Shown here piece after piece: positions 8,354-18,698 of a DNA stretch of 64,000 bases. A program made the position numbers and the translations under genes. Each line of letters begins with the position of its first letter. Position 1 is the first letter of the stretch. The DNA is from Chitinophaga ginsengisoli (GTDB lineage Bacteria > Bacteroidota > Bacteroidia > Chitinophagales > Chitinophagaceae). The stretch covers positions 1 through 64,000 of the forward strand of contig NZ_PYGK01000005.1 of NCBI RefSeq assembly GCF_003014595.1, given 5' to 3'. Below the pieces are notes generated by a model that was not told the origin of the DNA, searched no databases, and saw only the letters and a list, made by a program, of their open reading frames with translations.

Positions 8354-10159
8354 ATGCATACAATCAACGACGTCCACCAGCAATTTGCAGAATACTTCCA
8401 GATACCGGCGCTAAAGCCGTACGCTTACCTGCTTTCCCGAAAGCTGAGCGAAGGCCATATCTGTCTGCACCTGGATAAACGTATTGAAAATGGTGGAGAG
8501 CTCCCCGCATTCTGTGACAACCTGCCCGTAGGCAGTAAGCAGTTACAACATATACCGCTGGTAGCAAAGAATGGCAATGATACACAGCCCTTTGTGTTGT
8601 ACCAGGAACGGCTGTACCTGCAACGGTACTTCCGGTATGAAACAACCTTCCTTCGTCGTATTCATCAGTTCCTGGCTACAGAAAAGACGGTATTGCAGGA
8701 GCGATTGGAAATGCTGGAAATAAACCGCGCATTCATCAGCATACTGTTTGCCACAGGTCCTGCATTCAAAGCAGACGGTGGTGACCCGGCAGACTGGCAA
8801 CTTAGTGCGGCGGTAACAGGAGTGCTAAATAACTTTACTATTATTACCGGCGGCCCCGGTACCGGTAAAACCACAACCGTTGCGAAGATCTTAGCAATAC
8901 TCTACAATCTCGACCCATCCCTGAAAGTGGCATTAGCCGCACCTACAGGGAAGGCAGCGGCGCGTATGGCAGAAAGTCTGCGGAATACACAGCTGCCGGT
9001 AGATGAAACGATCACCGCCCAGTTCCAGAGTCTGACACCCAGTACCATTCACCGCTTACTGCGCGCTAAAAAAGATAGTCCCTACTTTGTACATAACGCA
9101 GATAATCCGCTGAACTTCGATGTGGTGATCGTGGATGAATGTTCGATGATCGACGTCGCCTTATTTGCTAAACTACTCGATGCTATTGGTGCAGGCACCA
9201 GGCTGATACTGCTGGGCGACAAAGACCAGCTGGCTTCTGTAGAAGCAGGCAGCTTGTTTGGCGACCTTTGTCAGGCGCAGGATACACTGAATCTCTTTAC
9301 CGCCGACAGGCTGGCGTTAATCAATTCCTTCATTCCCGATGAACAAAGGAAACTACCACTCACACAGGTAAAAGAGCAGGACTCCCATCCGCTTTTTCAG
9401 CACCTGGTGGAGCTGCGTCGTAGTCACCGCTTCAGCGGAGAAAAAGGGATCGGTAAGTTCAGTAAAGCCATCATTGCCAATAACCAGACCGCCATACAAA
9501 GTTTCCTGCCTCAACATGCAGATGAACAGGTGCAGATAGATCAGGAATATTCGAAAGAACTGTTCAGGGATTTTGTATCAGGTTACAGCGCGTTTATTGT
9601 GGAGAATGATATCCGTACGGCTTTAAAACTGCTGAATGACCTTAGGGTATTGTGTGCGATCAGGGAAGGAGAGGAAGGGCTCTATGCCATTAACAAGACT
9701 ATTGAAAAGATCCTGCACGATAAAAGACTGATCCGGGTGAATGCGGACTTTTATGAGAACCGCCCCATCATCCTGACAAGGAACTATTATGAACATGGCC
9801 TTTTTAACGGGGATACAGGCATTATCCGTCCGGATGAACAGGGAATACTCATGGCATGGTTTGAAGACAGTAACGGGGAGCTGAAGGCCGTTTTACCTGG
9901 CTACCTCACAGAGGCAGAAACCGTATTTGCCATGACCATCCATAAAAGCCAGGGATCAGAATTTAAAGAAGTGATGGTGATCCTGCCAAAGGCAAAGGAT
10001 GTACCTATTCTTACAAGGGAATTATTATATACTGGTGTGACCAGGGCAAAACAGAAAGTGTATGTGCAGGCATCAGCAGCAATACTGATGCAGACAGCGG
10101 CACGTTTTGTGGAAAGAGCCTCGGGTATCGGTCAGCGCTTTACCGACGACCATTCCTGA
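8354..10159 (+). CDS. recD: exodeoxyribonuclease V subunit alpha, RecD helicase
   Basis: A 601-residue SF1B 5'-3' helicase subunit of RecBCD, close to E. coli RecD (608). The N-terminal domain (1-150) contacts RecC. Walker A is GGPGTGKTTT (166-175), with APTGKAAARMAES (about 195-207, motif Ia) next. Walker B is VIVDECSMID (about 258-267), followed by LGDKDQLASVEAG (motif III), then TIHKSQGSEF (motif V) and YTGVTRAKQKV (motif VI) near the C-terminus. It is first in the recD-recC-recB operon, with recC starting 16 bp after its stop. The pattern and length separate it from RecD2, which is longer and has no RecB/RecC partners. Confidence 0.93.
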   Translation: MHTINDVHQQFAEYFQIPALKPYAYLLSRKLSEGHICLHLDKRIENGGELPAFCDNLPVGSKQLQHIPLVAKNGNDTQPFVLYQERLYLQRYFRYETTFLRRIHQFLATEKTVLQERLEMLEINRAFISILFATGPAFKADGGDPADWQLSAAVTGVLNNFTIITGGPGTGKTTTVAKILAILYNLDPSLKVALAAPTGKAAARMAESLRNTQLPVDETITAQFQSLTPSTIHRLLRAKKDSPYFVHNADNPLNFDVVIVDECSMIDVALFAKLLDAIGAGTRLILLGDKDQLASVEAGSLFGDLCQAQDTLNLFTADRLALINSFIPDEQRKLPLTQVKEQDSHPLFQHLVELRRSHRFSGEKGIGKFSKAIIANNQTAIQSFLPQHADEQVQIDQEYSKELFRDFVSGYSAFIVENDIRTALKLLNDLRVLCAIREGEEGLYAINKTIEKILHDKRLIRVNADFYENRPIILTRNYYEHGLFNGDTGIIRPDEQGILMAWFEDSNGELKAVLPGYLTEAETVFAMTIHKSQGSEFKEVMVILPKAKDVPILTRELLYTGVTRAKQKVYVQASAAILMQTAARFVERASGIGQRFTDDHS

Positions 10160-10175
10160 CAATTGAATAACACGT

Positions 10176-13100
10176 ATGGCACTATATCTGAAAGTGTCCA
10201 ATTCCCTGGAGATACTGTCCATGGGACTGGCACAGGAACTTAAAGCTTCACACAGCCGGGTGTTTGAACAACATCTCATCGTTACGCAAACGGAGGGGAT
10301 GAACAACTGGCTGAAACTGCAGATGGCAGAATACCTCGGTATTGCTGCCAATTGCCGCTTCCTGAAACCGAATGATCTCATCCATCAGATCTATTTCCTG
10401 ATGGATGGCCACTATACTGAAATGCTTTCCGGGAGGAACCTTACCTGGCTGCTGTATAAACTGCTGGGAGAAGATGCCTTCCGCGAAACCTATCCCGCCG
10501 TAGCTACTTATTATCACAATACTGAACCGGATAGTGACCTGAAACGAATGGCGCTGGCAGAAAGAACAGCTGACCTTTTTGACCAGTACCAGATCTATCG
10601 CCCGGAGATGATCCGCGAATGGAATGAGCAAGCGGAAGATCCGCTGGCAAAGATGGACTGGCAACAATACCTCTGGGGCAAAGCCAAGAAAGTATCTGGT
10701 AATATGCTGCCGGATAAAACGATCGTCGGACAGCATATCCTCGATATGCTGAAGAACCCCGATCAACAGGCCCTGCTGGCAGACCGTATGAATACCGTAC
10801 ACCTGTTCGGCCTCTCCATCATCACAGCATATCACGTGCAGATACTGCATGAATTGTCGGCTTTCATCGATGTACATTTCCATATTATCAACCCATCGCC
10901 GGAACTCTACTGGTTTGAGGATAAGAGTGAGAAACAGCAGGCACGCTGGCGATTAAAGGGCCGTCCGCTGCTGGAATCAGACGTAGCAGGTAATCCATTG
11001 CTGATGGGTTGGGGCCGTGTAGTACAGGATACCTTCGGATTGTTCTTCCAGTATGATGCGTTTGCCAATGCCTACGACAGTGAAGGAATAGTAATACCCG
11101 AGCCGGATACCTTGCTGAATAAGGTGCAGCATGACATTTTCAACAATGCCAATGAGACCAGGAATCCCATCTTCATAGAAGATATCGAAGATGGTTCTAT
11201 TACCATCAATAACTGTTATACCGTTGCCCGTGAAGTGGAAGTGTTGTACAATTACCTGGTGCATCTCATAGATAGAAAAAAGGAAACGTTATCGCCCCGT
11301 GATATCGTGGTCATGGTGAGAGATATTGATGCATATGCGCCCTACATCAAAGCGATCTTCAATAACGCACCTTATAAGTTCCGTTATACGATTGCTGATG
11401 AAAGTTATGCAGATAGTGATAATCTCTTCAATGCGCTGCACGCCATCCTCAGGATAAATGAAGACAACTTTAAGGCGGAAGAAATATTGCAGTTGCTGGA
11501 TTCATCCTATATCAGGAAACGTTTTGGTATCAATAATGTGCCGCTTGTTCGTTCTGTGGTAGATCAGGCGAATATCCGCTTTGGGATCCATGGTGCGAAG
11601 GAAGATGAGACCTTCCTGGTGAGCTGGAAGTATGGTATCAGGCGTATCATGTTTGGCATTTGTATGAGTGGAGGGGAAGAATATGGTAAAGGTGATGATA
11701 GCTTTTTCCCGCTGGATATCCTGGAAGGCAGCGATAGTCTGGAGGTAATACGCTTCTGTCACTTTGCAGAAGTGTTGATCACAGCTGTGGAAGAGCGTAA
11801 GCAGGAACGTAGCATCAGCGGTTGGGTAGAGTATATAGAAACGCTGCTGCACAATATGGTGTACGAGCCTGATGAAGAAGTGGATGAAGATTATAATACG
11901 CTGATGCAGCAGCTGGCAGACTACAACCTGCTGAATGAATATATGAGCGATACGGTGACATTTGACGTATTCAGTCACAGCTTCCTGCAAACATTAACCG
12001 GCACTACCCGGACAGGCCTGTTTGTGAATGGCGGTATCACCTTCTGCTCGCTGATCCCCATGCGTAGTATTCCTTTCAGGGTGGTAGCCATGCTGGGGCT
12101 GGACTACGATAAGTTCCCCCGCCGTGAGCAGCCTATCGGCTTTAACCTGATGGAAAAGAACAAACAGAGAGGCGACCGTAATGTGAAGGATAACGATAAA
12201 CACCTTTTCCTGGAAACAGTCCTGTCGGCCCGCCAGTATTTATACATCAGTTACGTGGGGCAGAGCGCCAAGGACAACAGCCGTATGCCGCCTTCCGCAT
12301 TGGTGGATGAACTGCTTGACTACATAGAATCCGGTACGGATGAACCAGACCTGGTGAGAAACAAACTGGTGACCAGGCAACCTTTACAAGGCTTCAGCAG
12401 AAAGTATATGACGGGAGATGAGCGCCTGTACAGTTACCTGAACACTACGGTGCCTGAACGTCCTATTACAAGAGCCGGTAAGGTAATGGAACCGCTTGTG
12501 CTCGAAGAGGTAGACCTGGATGAACTGGTCCGCTTCTTCAAAAATCCTTTCAAAGCATACTATAACAAAGTATTAGGCATCTACTATAACGATGAACAGG
12601 TATTGCTGAATGAAACAGAGATCTTTCAACTGGACAGCCTGCAGCGATGGAACCTGAAGAATGAGCTGTTACAGATGGACGCCAATGCCATCGCCAATAT
12701 GAAGATCCGCCTGGTGAAGACCGGGCGCCTGCCATTAAAGAACATGGCCTACGTGGCTTTGCAGCAGATAGAGTCGGAAGTACAGCCGGTACGCGATAAA
12801 TACAAGACCTGTATCAATGGCGCAGAAGAACAATCCCTACAGGTGAACCTGGATATAGAAGGCACACTGCTGAAAGGCACTATTCATAGCGTGTTTGATG
12901 GGAAGCTGGTGCAGGTGTCATGGTCGAAACGTGAAGACAAATACCTGATAGAGGCATATATCCGCTACCTGGCTGGCAGGGCAGCAGGTGTGCTGACAGG
13001 CATGTGTTTCATTTCAGGTGCCAGTAAACAGGAGGCTTTCATGGCAGTGCCACTGGAACAGGAAGAAGCTTTACGGAGATTAACCGCGTTGATGGATATA

Positions 13101-13367
13101 TTCAGGGAAGGATTTGAACGTATTACACCATTCTATCCCGACTTTGATATTAAACCAGCAGAGGTGATAGAACTGGATTTCAGCAAGTTTGTGAAGAAGG
13201 TGGACAAGGCGCTGGATAAAGGAGACGATAGCACAGTAGATCCTTACATTTTCCGTGAGTATGAAAATGGTTTCTTCGATGACGAAACCACGCTGGAGAC
13301 ATACAAGACAGTCTGCACGCATGTGCTGCTGCCACTGGCAGAGGTGATACCGGGTTATTACAATTAA
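10176..13367 (+). CDS. recC: exodeoxyribonuclease V subunit gamma, RecC
   Basis: A 1,063-residue scaffold subunit of RecBCD (E. coli RecC is 1,122). The N-terminus has the family pattern: SNSLEILSMGLAQEL followed by QTEGMNNWLKLQMAEYLGI (about 37-55), which matches the start of RecC proteins. RecC holds RecB and RecD together, splits the duplex and contains the Chi-recognition tunnel through degenerate helicase and nuclease folds. No complete Walker A motif is visible, as expected. The C-terminal third (about 780-1063) is the nuclease-like domain without the D-x-K catalytic pair. It sits 16 bp after recD and 14 bp before recB. Identification rests on the N-terminal motif, size and position. 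Confidence 0.92.
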   Translation: MALYLKVSNSLEILSMGLAQELKASHSRVFEQHLIVTQTEGMNNWLKLQMAEYLGIAANCRFLKPNDLIHQIYFLMDGHYTEMLSGRNLTWLLYKLLGEDAFRETYPAVATYYHNTEPDSDLKRMALAERTADLFDQYQIYRPEMIREWNEQAEDPLAKMDWQQYLWGKAKKVSGNMLPDKTIVGQHILDMLKNPDQQALLADRMNTVHLFGLSIITAYHVQILHELSAFIDVHFHIINPSPELYWFEDKSEKQQARWRLKGRPLLESDVAGNPLLMGWGRVVQDTFGLFFQYDAFANAYDSEGIVIPEPDTLLNKVQHDIFNNANETRNPIFIEDIEDGSITINNCYTVAREVEVLYNYLVHLIDRKKETLSPRDIVVMVRDIDAYAPYIKAIFNNAPYKFRYTIADESYADSDNLFNALHAILRINEDNFKAEEILQLLDSSYIRKRFGINNVPLVRSVVDQANIRFGIHGAKEDETFLVSWKYGIRRIMFGICMSGGEEYGKGDDSFFPLDILEGSDSLEVIRFCHFAEVLITAVEERKQERSISGWVEYIETLLHNMVYEPDEEVDEDYNTLMQQLADYNLLNEYMSDTVTFDVFSHSFLQTLTGTTRTGLFVNGGITFCSLIPMRSIPFRVVAMLGLDYDKFPRREQPIGFNLMEKNKQRGDRNVKDNDKHLFLETVLSARQYLYISYVGQSAKDNSRMPPSALVDELLDYIESGTDEPDLVRNKLVTRQPLQGFSRKYMTGDERLYSYLNTTVPERPITRAGKVMEPLVLEEVDLDELVRFFKNPFKAYYNKVLGIYYNDEQVLLNETEIFQLDSLQRWNLKNELLQMDANAIANMKIRLVKTGRLPLKNMAYVALQQIESEVQPVRDKYKTCINGAEEQSLQVNLDIEGTLLKGTIHSVFDGKLVQVSWSKREDKYLIEAYIRYLAGRAAGVLTGMCFISGASKQEAFMAVPLEQEEALRRLTALMDIFREGFERITPFYPDFDIKPAEVIELDFSKFVKKVDKALDKGDDSTVDPYIFREYENGFFDDETTLETYKTVCTHVLLPLAEVIPGYYN

Positions 13368-13381
13368 TACAGACAAGAACA

Positions 13382-16300
13382 ATGACTGAACATATCAACT
13401 ACCAGGATTTTGACGCAGGCACCGTGCCACTACAGGATAGTAACCTGATAGAGGCCAGTGCCGGTACAGGAAAGACATATTCTATCGCCATTCTCGTATT
13501 GAGATTGGTGTTGGAAAATGCGCTTTCTGTAAAAGAGATCCTGATGGTGACCTTTACAAAGGCCGCCGTGGCAGAACTGGAAGAACGTATCCGCCTGTTT
13601 GTGCGGAACGCCTATAAAGCCAGCCAGGGAATGGAAATAAAAGATGAAAACATCCTGCGGTTGGTAGAAGAAGCGGTTGAACGGAATGGTCTGGAACAGG
13701 TGCAGCAACAGTTGAAAGATGCAGTATTGTTCCTCGACGAAACAGCTGTACTGACAATACACAGTTTCTGTCAGAAAACACTGAATGAATTTGCCTTTGA
13801 AACGGATCAGCTGTTTGGTGCAGAGATGATACAGGATACCCGCACCCTGATAGAGGAAGAAGTACAGAAATTCTGGCGTAAGCATGTCACTACCCTGCAT
13901 ATCCGCCTGCTGGAAAAGATCTGGGACCCCGGTATGATGCCTGGCATCAATACTGCCCTCAATGAGCACATGGGAGGTAAGCGTTACTTCGCTTATGAAC
14001 CGGGTAAACGCTATGCAATTAAAGCAAAGGAACAGGAGGCATGGTTACAGCAGCTGGATGCCATAGATGAGAAGAAAGAGGCGGCTGAAAAGGATGTAAT
14101 GGGTTTTGTAAAGGAGAATACGGAGAAGCTGAAAGCCTTGTGTGAAGGAAATCAGTATGCAAAGAAAGCGCTGTTACCCTGTATAGATGACCCGGTACAG
14201 TTCATTGGGGTTATAAAAGAGAAACGCAGTTCCGCCGGTTACATTGCTAAACTATTCCCCGATCTGTTGGAGCGCATGGATAAAGTGGCTACGCTGGATG
14301 AAGAGCGTAAAGGCATTGTACAACAGGTGATCAGTCGTTTGTATTGTTTTGCGATAGAAGAAATTGCGGCCGGTGTGAAAGGCTATAAGAAACGTAACAA
14401 CCTGCTGAGTTATGATGATATGATCACGAACCTGCACCGGTCACTGGTGGAAAAGAACAACCCCACACTGGTAAAGGTCCTGCAGGAAAAATATAAAGCA
14501 GTATTTGTGGATGAGTTCCAGGACACTGATAGAATGCAATATGAGATCTTCGAAAAAGCATTCGGCAGTGATACGATCCTGTTTTATATCGGCGACCCCA
14601 AGCAGAGTATCTATGCATGGCGTAAGGCGGATATCTTCACGTATTTTAAGGCCAGGGCCAGCGTACAGCATGTGTATGGCATGAACCATAACTTCCGTTC
14701 GTCTGAGCCATTTATAGAAGCCATGAATACCTTCTTCCTGCCGGTGGATGATTTCGATACCTTCTATTTCAACGGAGAGGGAAATGCGATCAACTACATT
14801 AAGGTGGAAAGCCCCGAAAGGAATACAAAAGGGCTTTTATACAAGGGAGCCGCAGCTGATGTACCTATTACTGTCTTTAACGCTTCCAATAGTAATGAAC
14901 TGACAGAAAGTGTGGCGGCGCAGGTAGCTTTGTTATTGAGAAGCGGAGAATATACTATCGGCAATGAAGAGACAATACGCCCTGTTAAACCCTCCGATAT
15001 TGGGATACTGGTGCGTACCGGCAGACAGGGCAGGGAAGTGAAGATGCAGCTGGCTAAATTGGGTGTACCGGCTGTAACAGTGGATGATGCCAGGGTATTA
15101 CAGTCAGAGGAGGCAACCTACCTGTTATACCTGCTGGAAGCAATGCTGGAGCCTAACCGCTCTTCCATCAACCGGGCATTGTTATCCCCTTTTACCAACC
15201 TGAAACTGGAAGATGTACTCTTACTGGACGACGAGGTCACCCTGGCCTATTTCGGCAATTATAAGAACCGCTGGCAGCAGGATGGTATCTATACTGCCAT
15301 GATGGATTTCATTACAGACTTTAATGTGCGCAACATCTTACTGCACGCACATACAGAAAGTGGCGAGCGTGTGATCTCCAACCTGTTTCAGCTGACAGAA
15401 CTGGTACACCAGATCCAGAGCCGTAAGAATCTGTCCATGACCGAACTGGTATCGTGGCTGAAACGTGGTATAGATGGGATGGCCACAGAAGGAGATGAAT
15501 ACGAACAGCGCGTGGAGAGTGATGAAGAAGCAGTGAACATCGTGACCATCCATAAAAGTAAGGGACTGGAATATAAGATCGTGATGGCGCCCTTCCTTGA
15601 TTTTGTGGAGAATAAGCATGCAGAATTCTTCAGCTTCCGTGATCCTGTTACAGGTGATTATGTGGGTGTGGAAAAGAAGCGTATGACAGAGGAACAGCGC
15701 AGTTCCTACGCCCGTCAGGCAGAGCAGGAGAACAGGCGTTTATTGTATGTAGCGATCACGCGTGGCGTATATAAATGTTTTGTGTTCCGTAATAACAGCA
15801 AGTATTATAGCAATTCTACCTTATTGACCTTCCTGCAGGCATTGATAGCGGCAGCGCCAGCTCCCGATATCATTAAGTTTGAGCAGGACCTGCCGGTAGC
15901 GCCGGAACAACATGCTGATCATAATACCGCAGCGGTAGTAAATACTGGTACAGACACACCTGTCAGGTTTGTATTGAAAGAACAGAACTGGCGGAAGATG
16001 AGTTATACCATGCTGGCTGCAAAGGCAGAACAAAGCCTGAAAGGACGCCCGCTGCAACAGGAAGATCCTTATGAAACATTCATCTTTCATACCTTAAAGA
16101 GAGGGGCGAAAACCGGTAACTTGCTGCACTTCCTGTTTGAGAACATCAACTTCTCTGATGACAGTCGCTGGGGGAAATGGCTGACAGAAACCATTCGTCG
16201 TTTCGTACCTGGCCAGCAGGAAGTATATACCCCTATGCTGCGCCAGTTGCTGGAGCATGTGTTACATACCGACATTACAGTAGGAGGACAAACCTTCCCA

Positions 16301-16846
16301 TTGTCGGCCGTTATCTGGCATAAACGCATCCCTGAGTTTGAATTTGATTTCCCTGTAGCAGCATTCTTTCCTGATATGCTGAATGGCCTTTCCGACGAAA
16401 GGACCAGCGTGATCGTGCGCCGTTTCCATGAACATGGCAGTCATGAGCTGGAAGGCATCATGAATGGTAAGATGGACCTCTTCTTCGAGCATGAAGGGAA
16501 ATATTATATCCTGGACTGGAAATCCAATTACCTGGGCGATTCGCCGGAAGCTTACTCACCCGCTGCTTTATCTGTTGCGATGAATGAAAGCAATTATCAT
16601 CTGCAATACCTCATCTATACATTAGCAGCCAAGAAATACCTGGAAAGCCGACTGCATGCATTTAACTATGAAAAGCAATTCGGTGGCGTGATCTATTGTT
16701 TTGTGAGAGGCATCAGAAAAGGGCAATCTACCGGTATCTTCACCAGTAAACCGCCCTTGACGAAAATACTGCAGCTGGAGAATAGTCTGTCACCCAATCT
16801 CAATAAAAAACAGCCACCACAGCAGAAGCTGTTTGACATCTATTAA
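13382..16846 (+). CDS. recB: exodeoxyribonuclease V subunit beta, RecB helicase-nuclease
   Basis: A 1,154-residue 3'-5' helicase and nuclease subunit (E. coli RecB is 1,180). Walker A is ASAGTGKT (25-32), Walker B is FVDEFQDTD (about 375-383), motif III is IGDPKQSIYAWR (about 402-413), motif V is IHKSKGLEYK (about 723-732) and motif VI is YVAITRG. The C-terminal nuclease domain is intact: H916 in NLLHFLFEN, D1032 in GKMDLFFEH, and D1045 and K1047 in ILDWKSN, equivalent to the E. coli Mg-binding His, two Asp and Lys. With recD and recC upstream it forms a complete double-strand-break end processor. It ends 11 bp from a convergent glycosyltransferase gene with no clear terminator between them. 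Confidence 0.95.
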   Translation: MTEHINYQDFDAGTVPLQDSNLIEASAGTGKTYSIAILVLRLVLENALSVKEILMVTFTKAAVAELEERIRLFVRNAYKASQGMEIKDENILRLVEEAVERNGLEQVQQQLKDAVLFLDETAVLTIHSFCQKTLNEFAFETDQLFGAEMIQDTRTLIEEEVQKFWRKHVTTLHIRLLEKIWDPGMMPGINTALNEHMGGKRYFAYEPGKRYAIKAKEQEAWLQQLDAIDEKKEAAEKDVMGFVKENTEKLKALCEGNQYAKKALLPCIDDPVQFIGVIKEKRSSAGYIAKLFPDLLERMDKVATLDEERKGIVQQVISRLYCFAIEEIAAGVKGYKKRNNLLSYDDMITNLHRSLVEKNNPTLVKVLQEKYKAVFVDEFQDTDRMQYEIFEKAFGSDTILFYIGDPKQSIYAWRKADIFTYFKARASVQHVYGMNHNFRSSEPFIEAMNTFFLPVDDFDTFYFNGEGNAINYIKVESPERNTKGLLYKGAAADVPITVFNASNSNELTESVAAQVALLLRSGEYTIGNEETIRPVKPSDIGILVRTGRQGREVKMQLAKLGVPAVTVDDARVLQSEEATYLLYLLEAMLEPNRSSINRALLSPFTNLKLEDVLLLDDEVTLAYFGNYKNRWQQDGIYTAMMDFITDFNVRNILLHAHTESGERVISNLFQLTELVHQIQSRKNLSMTELVSWLKRGIDGMATEGDEYEQRVESDEEAVNIVTIHKSKGLEYKIVMAPFLDFVENKHAEFFSFRDPVTGDYVGVEKKRMTEEQRSSYARQAEQENRRLLYVAITRGVYKCFVFRNNSKYYSNSTLLTFLQALIAAAPAPDIIKFEQDLPVAPEQHADHNTAAVVNTGTDTPVRFVLKEQNWRKMSYTMLAAKAEQSLKGRPLQQEDPYETFIFHTLKRGAKTGNLLHFLFENINFSDDSRWGKWLTETIRRFVPGQQEVYTPMLRQLLEHVLHTDITVGGQTFPLSAVIWHKRIPEFEFDFPVAAFFPDMLNGLSDERTSVIVRRFHEHGSHELEGIMNGKMDLFFEHEGKYYILDWKSNYLGDSPEAYSPAALSVAMNESNYHLQYLIYTLAAKKYLESRLHAFNYEKQFGGVIYCFVRGIRKGQSTGIFTSKPPLTKILQLENSLSPNLNKKQPPQQKLFDIY

Positions 16847-16857
16847 ATCAAATTGTT

Positions 16858-18177
16858 TCACGCGGGCTGCTTTGTCAGCAGGTCTGCCACATATGCTGCA
16901 CTAAGCGGCATCGGGTCGTATTGGTTGAATTCTTCCATCAGCCTGGATATATTCGTTTTATATAGAGGGGTATCCAATATATTCTCAAACGCTTCACTGA
17001 TCTGGTCCGCACTGGGACTTGCCGTATGCAGGTTGATGCCATATTTCATGTATCCTATCCTGGCACAGGTCTCGTTCTTACATTCATCTGCACCGGCCGC
17101 AATGATGGGAAGCCTGTTCTGCAGGCTCAGTAGCACACCCCCATAACCTCCGTTGGTAATAAATACATCCGCATAAGGCATTACCTCGTTAAAAGGAATA
17201 TAATCTTCAATGATCACATTCCGGTAAGGATACATAGCACGTAGTTCAGCTGTCTTTGATCCGCCAGTCGTGATGATGGTAAGCACATTCGTATCGCGGA
17301 AAGCCTCCAGTGCAGGTAGGATGATCTTACTGCTATCTTTTTCTGTTCTGCCCTGTGTAACCAGCACAACTTTCCTGTATTGATGCAGCCTGTCATCAAA
17401 CCAGGGCACTCCATTTTTACTTGCCGGATAGGGCAGCAGCGCGCCTATATAACGGATGTTACTACCCATATCCCTACGCTGATATTCCAACCCGGGCGTG
17501 CCTATCTGCAACACCAGGTCGGCATGCTTTACGATGCTGTCCAGCATGTTGACAACTTTGTTCCGGATGCCGTAGTGGCGAAAGACTTGCTCATATGCTT
17601 TGTAAGATTGTTTGAATAGTATCTGATCTGTGAGAAAACGTAATACTGACTGCTTCAAGCGCCCGAATGGATGCTGGGAAGGTGTCATACCAAGGCCATA
17701 AGGAGGAAGGTATCTGGATGCTTCCGCGAGTGGTATAACACCGATAGCGATCACCGGTACGCCCAGTATCTTACGAACGATAGGGGCGGCAGTGAACATG
17801 CTGTCCACTATCATGATATCAAACGGGAATGCTTCATAGATGTGGCGGATATCCTCAAAGTGGTTAACAGCTGGTTTTGCAAGGATATTGGTCATATCGT
17901 AGTTCAGCTTTGCAACCCTGTCTTTGATCCTGGCCCTTTCAGGATGTATTTCATTTACATTTTCACCATTTACATCCTTATGTTGTTTGGGTGTATAATG
18001 ATAAATATATAACTGGTGGAATTTTGCGGTATAGTACTTAGATGCATACCATCTTACATCGCAACCCAAATCCTGTAAATACTTCGCTAAACCTGTCAGC
18101 GGATTTATATGGGCATCAATTGAGATAGTAGCAAATAATACTTTCTTACCGGCAAGTTGTTCAATACTACTTGTCAT
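16858..18177 (-). CDS. family 1 glycosyltransferase (MGT/UGT-like)
   Basis: A 439-residue GT-B fold nucleotide-sugar transferase, cytoplasmic. The N-terminal acceptor domain begins KKVLFATISIDAHINPLTGLA, typical of macrolide and UDP-glycosyltransferases. The C-terminal donor-binding domain has VTQGRTEKD, then ITNGGYGGVLLSLQ (about 339-352) and PIIAAGADECKNE (about 357-369), equivalent to the HGG...P...DQ donor signature. The usual His of HGG is Asn here. Family members glycosylate small hydrophobic acceptors or natural products; the acceptor cannot be read. It is alone on its strand, with a possible promoter at 18342-18349 and a leader of about 160 nt. Confidence 0.85.
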   Translation of the reverse strand: MTSSIEQLAGKKVLFATISIDAHINPLTGLAKYLQDLGCDVRWYASKYYTAKFHQLYIYHYTPKQHKDVNGENVNEIHPERARIKDRVAKLNYDMTNILAKPAVNHFEDIRHIYEAFPFDIMIVDSMFTAAPIVRKILGVPVIAIGVIPLAEASRYLPPYGLGMTPSQHPFGRLKQSVLRFLTDQILFKQSYKAYEQVFRHYGIRNKVVNMLDSIVKHADLVLQIGTPGLEYQRRDMGSNIRYIGALLPYPASKNGVPWFDDRLHQYRKVVLVTQGRTEKDSSKIILPALEAFRDTNVLTIITTGGSKTAELRAMYPYRNVIIEDYIPFNEVMPYADVFITNGGYGGVLLSLQNRLPIIAAGADECKNETCARIGYMKYGINLHTASPSADQISEAFENILDTPLYKTNISRLMEEFNQYDPMPLSAAYVADLLTKQPA

Positions 18178-18341
18178 AATAAATATTAAAAGCGTATGTG
18201 ATAATGCTTGTAATAAATTGAGTTACCTGACGGATTAAAGCATTAACGTGAATGGCTATGTCGTATGTTAGCAGGAAACGTTGTAGAGGAATTGCAGGTT
18301 CGGCGTGTAAGTGGATGTTGCGTGTGTTTACTATAGTGATA

Positions 18342-18349
18342 CAAATCTA
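18342..18349 (-). promoter_or_regulatory. candidate -7 element for the glycosyltransferase gene
   Basis: Read on the minus strand the sequence is TAGATTTG, an exact match to the Bacteroidota TAnnTTTG element. A T-rich stretch rather than a clear TTTG lies about 20 bp upstream. It would give a 5' leader of about 160 nt before the start at 18177. Confidence 0.35.
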
Positions 18350-18500
18350 AGGGATTTCTGATGATAAAAATCACCTGTCTGTCGAAAAAAACAATATTAT
18401 TCCCCTTTTACGATAAGTTATTAATTGTCGCAGCGTAGAAGCGCTGCAGATGCTATGCCTTGTGGAGGAGGATAGGCATCTACAGAGTGGGTAAGCCTGA

Positions 18501-18689
18501 CCTGGATATTGCCGCAACACCTGGGAATATGATCCACATGCGGTAATGTGCCGCAGTCATGTAGGATGGAGACAATATAACATCTTTGCCGCCCGCCTGG
18601 GATTTACGAAAGAGGCGACAGCCCCCGATCATCATGTAAACTATGGTGGCATGTGGTTTGTACCGCCATTCACATTTTTCCTCAATTAA
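18501..18689 (+). pseudogene. possible C-terminal gene remnant (62 codons)
   Basis: An open frame between TGA (18498-18500) and TAA (18687-18689) reads like real protein, for example WRQYNIFAARLGFTKEA and NYGGMWFVPPFTFFLN. It ends 9 bp before the alpha-amylase ATG. Its only ATG (18546) would give a 47-residue product. I do not recognise the family. It may be the surviving 3' end of a gene deleted or rearranged upstream, or a small upstream ORF. The complementary strand is also open here, so coding is not proven. Confidence 0.28.
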
Positions 18690-18698
18690 ATACAACGA

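Larger units (their letters stand above)
18178..18698. other. divergent intergenic region between glycosyltransferase and alpha-amylase
   Basis: It holds a candidate minus-strand promoter (18342-18349) and, at its right end, an open frame that looks like the tail of a decayed gene (18501-18689). The middle part (18178-18340 and 18350-18480) shows nothing else recognisable. Confidence 0.5.

Noticed and set aside
7918..8367. 149-codon minus-strand frame before recD
   Set aside because: The composition is unlike a protein, it overlaps the recD start and it spans the tandem repeat.
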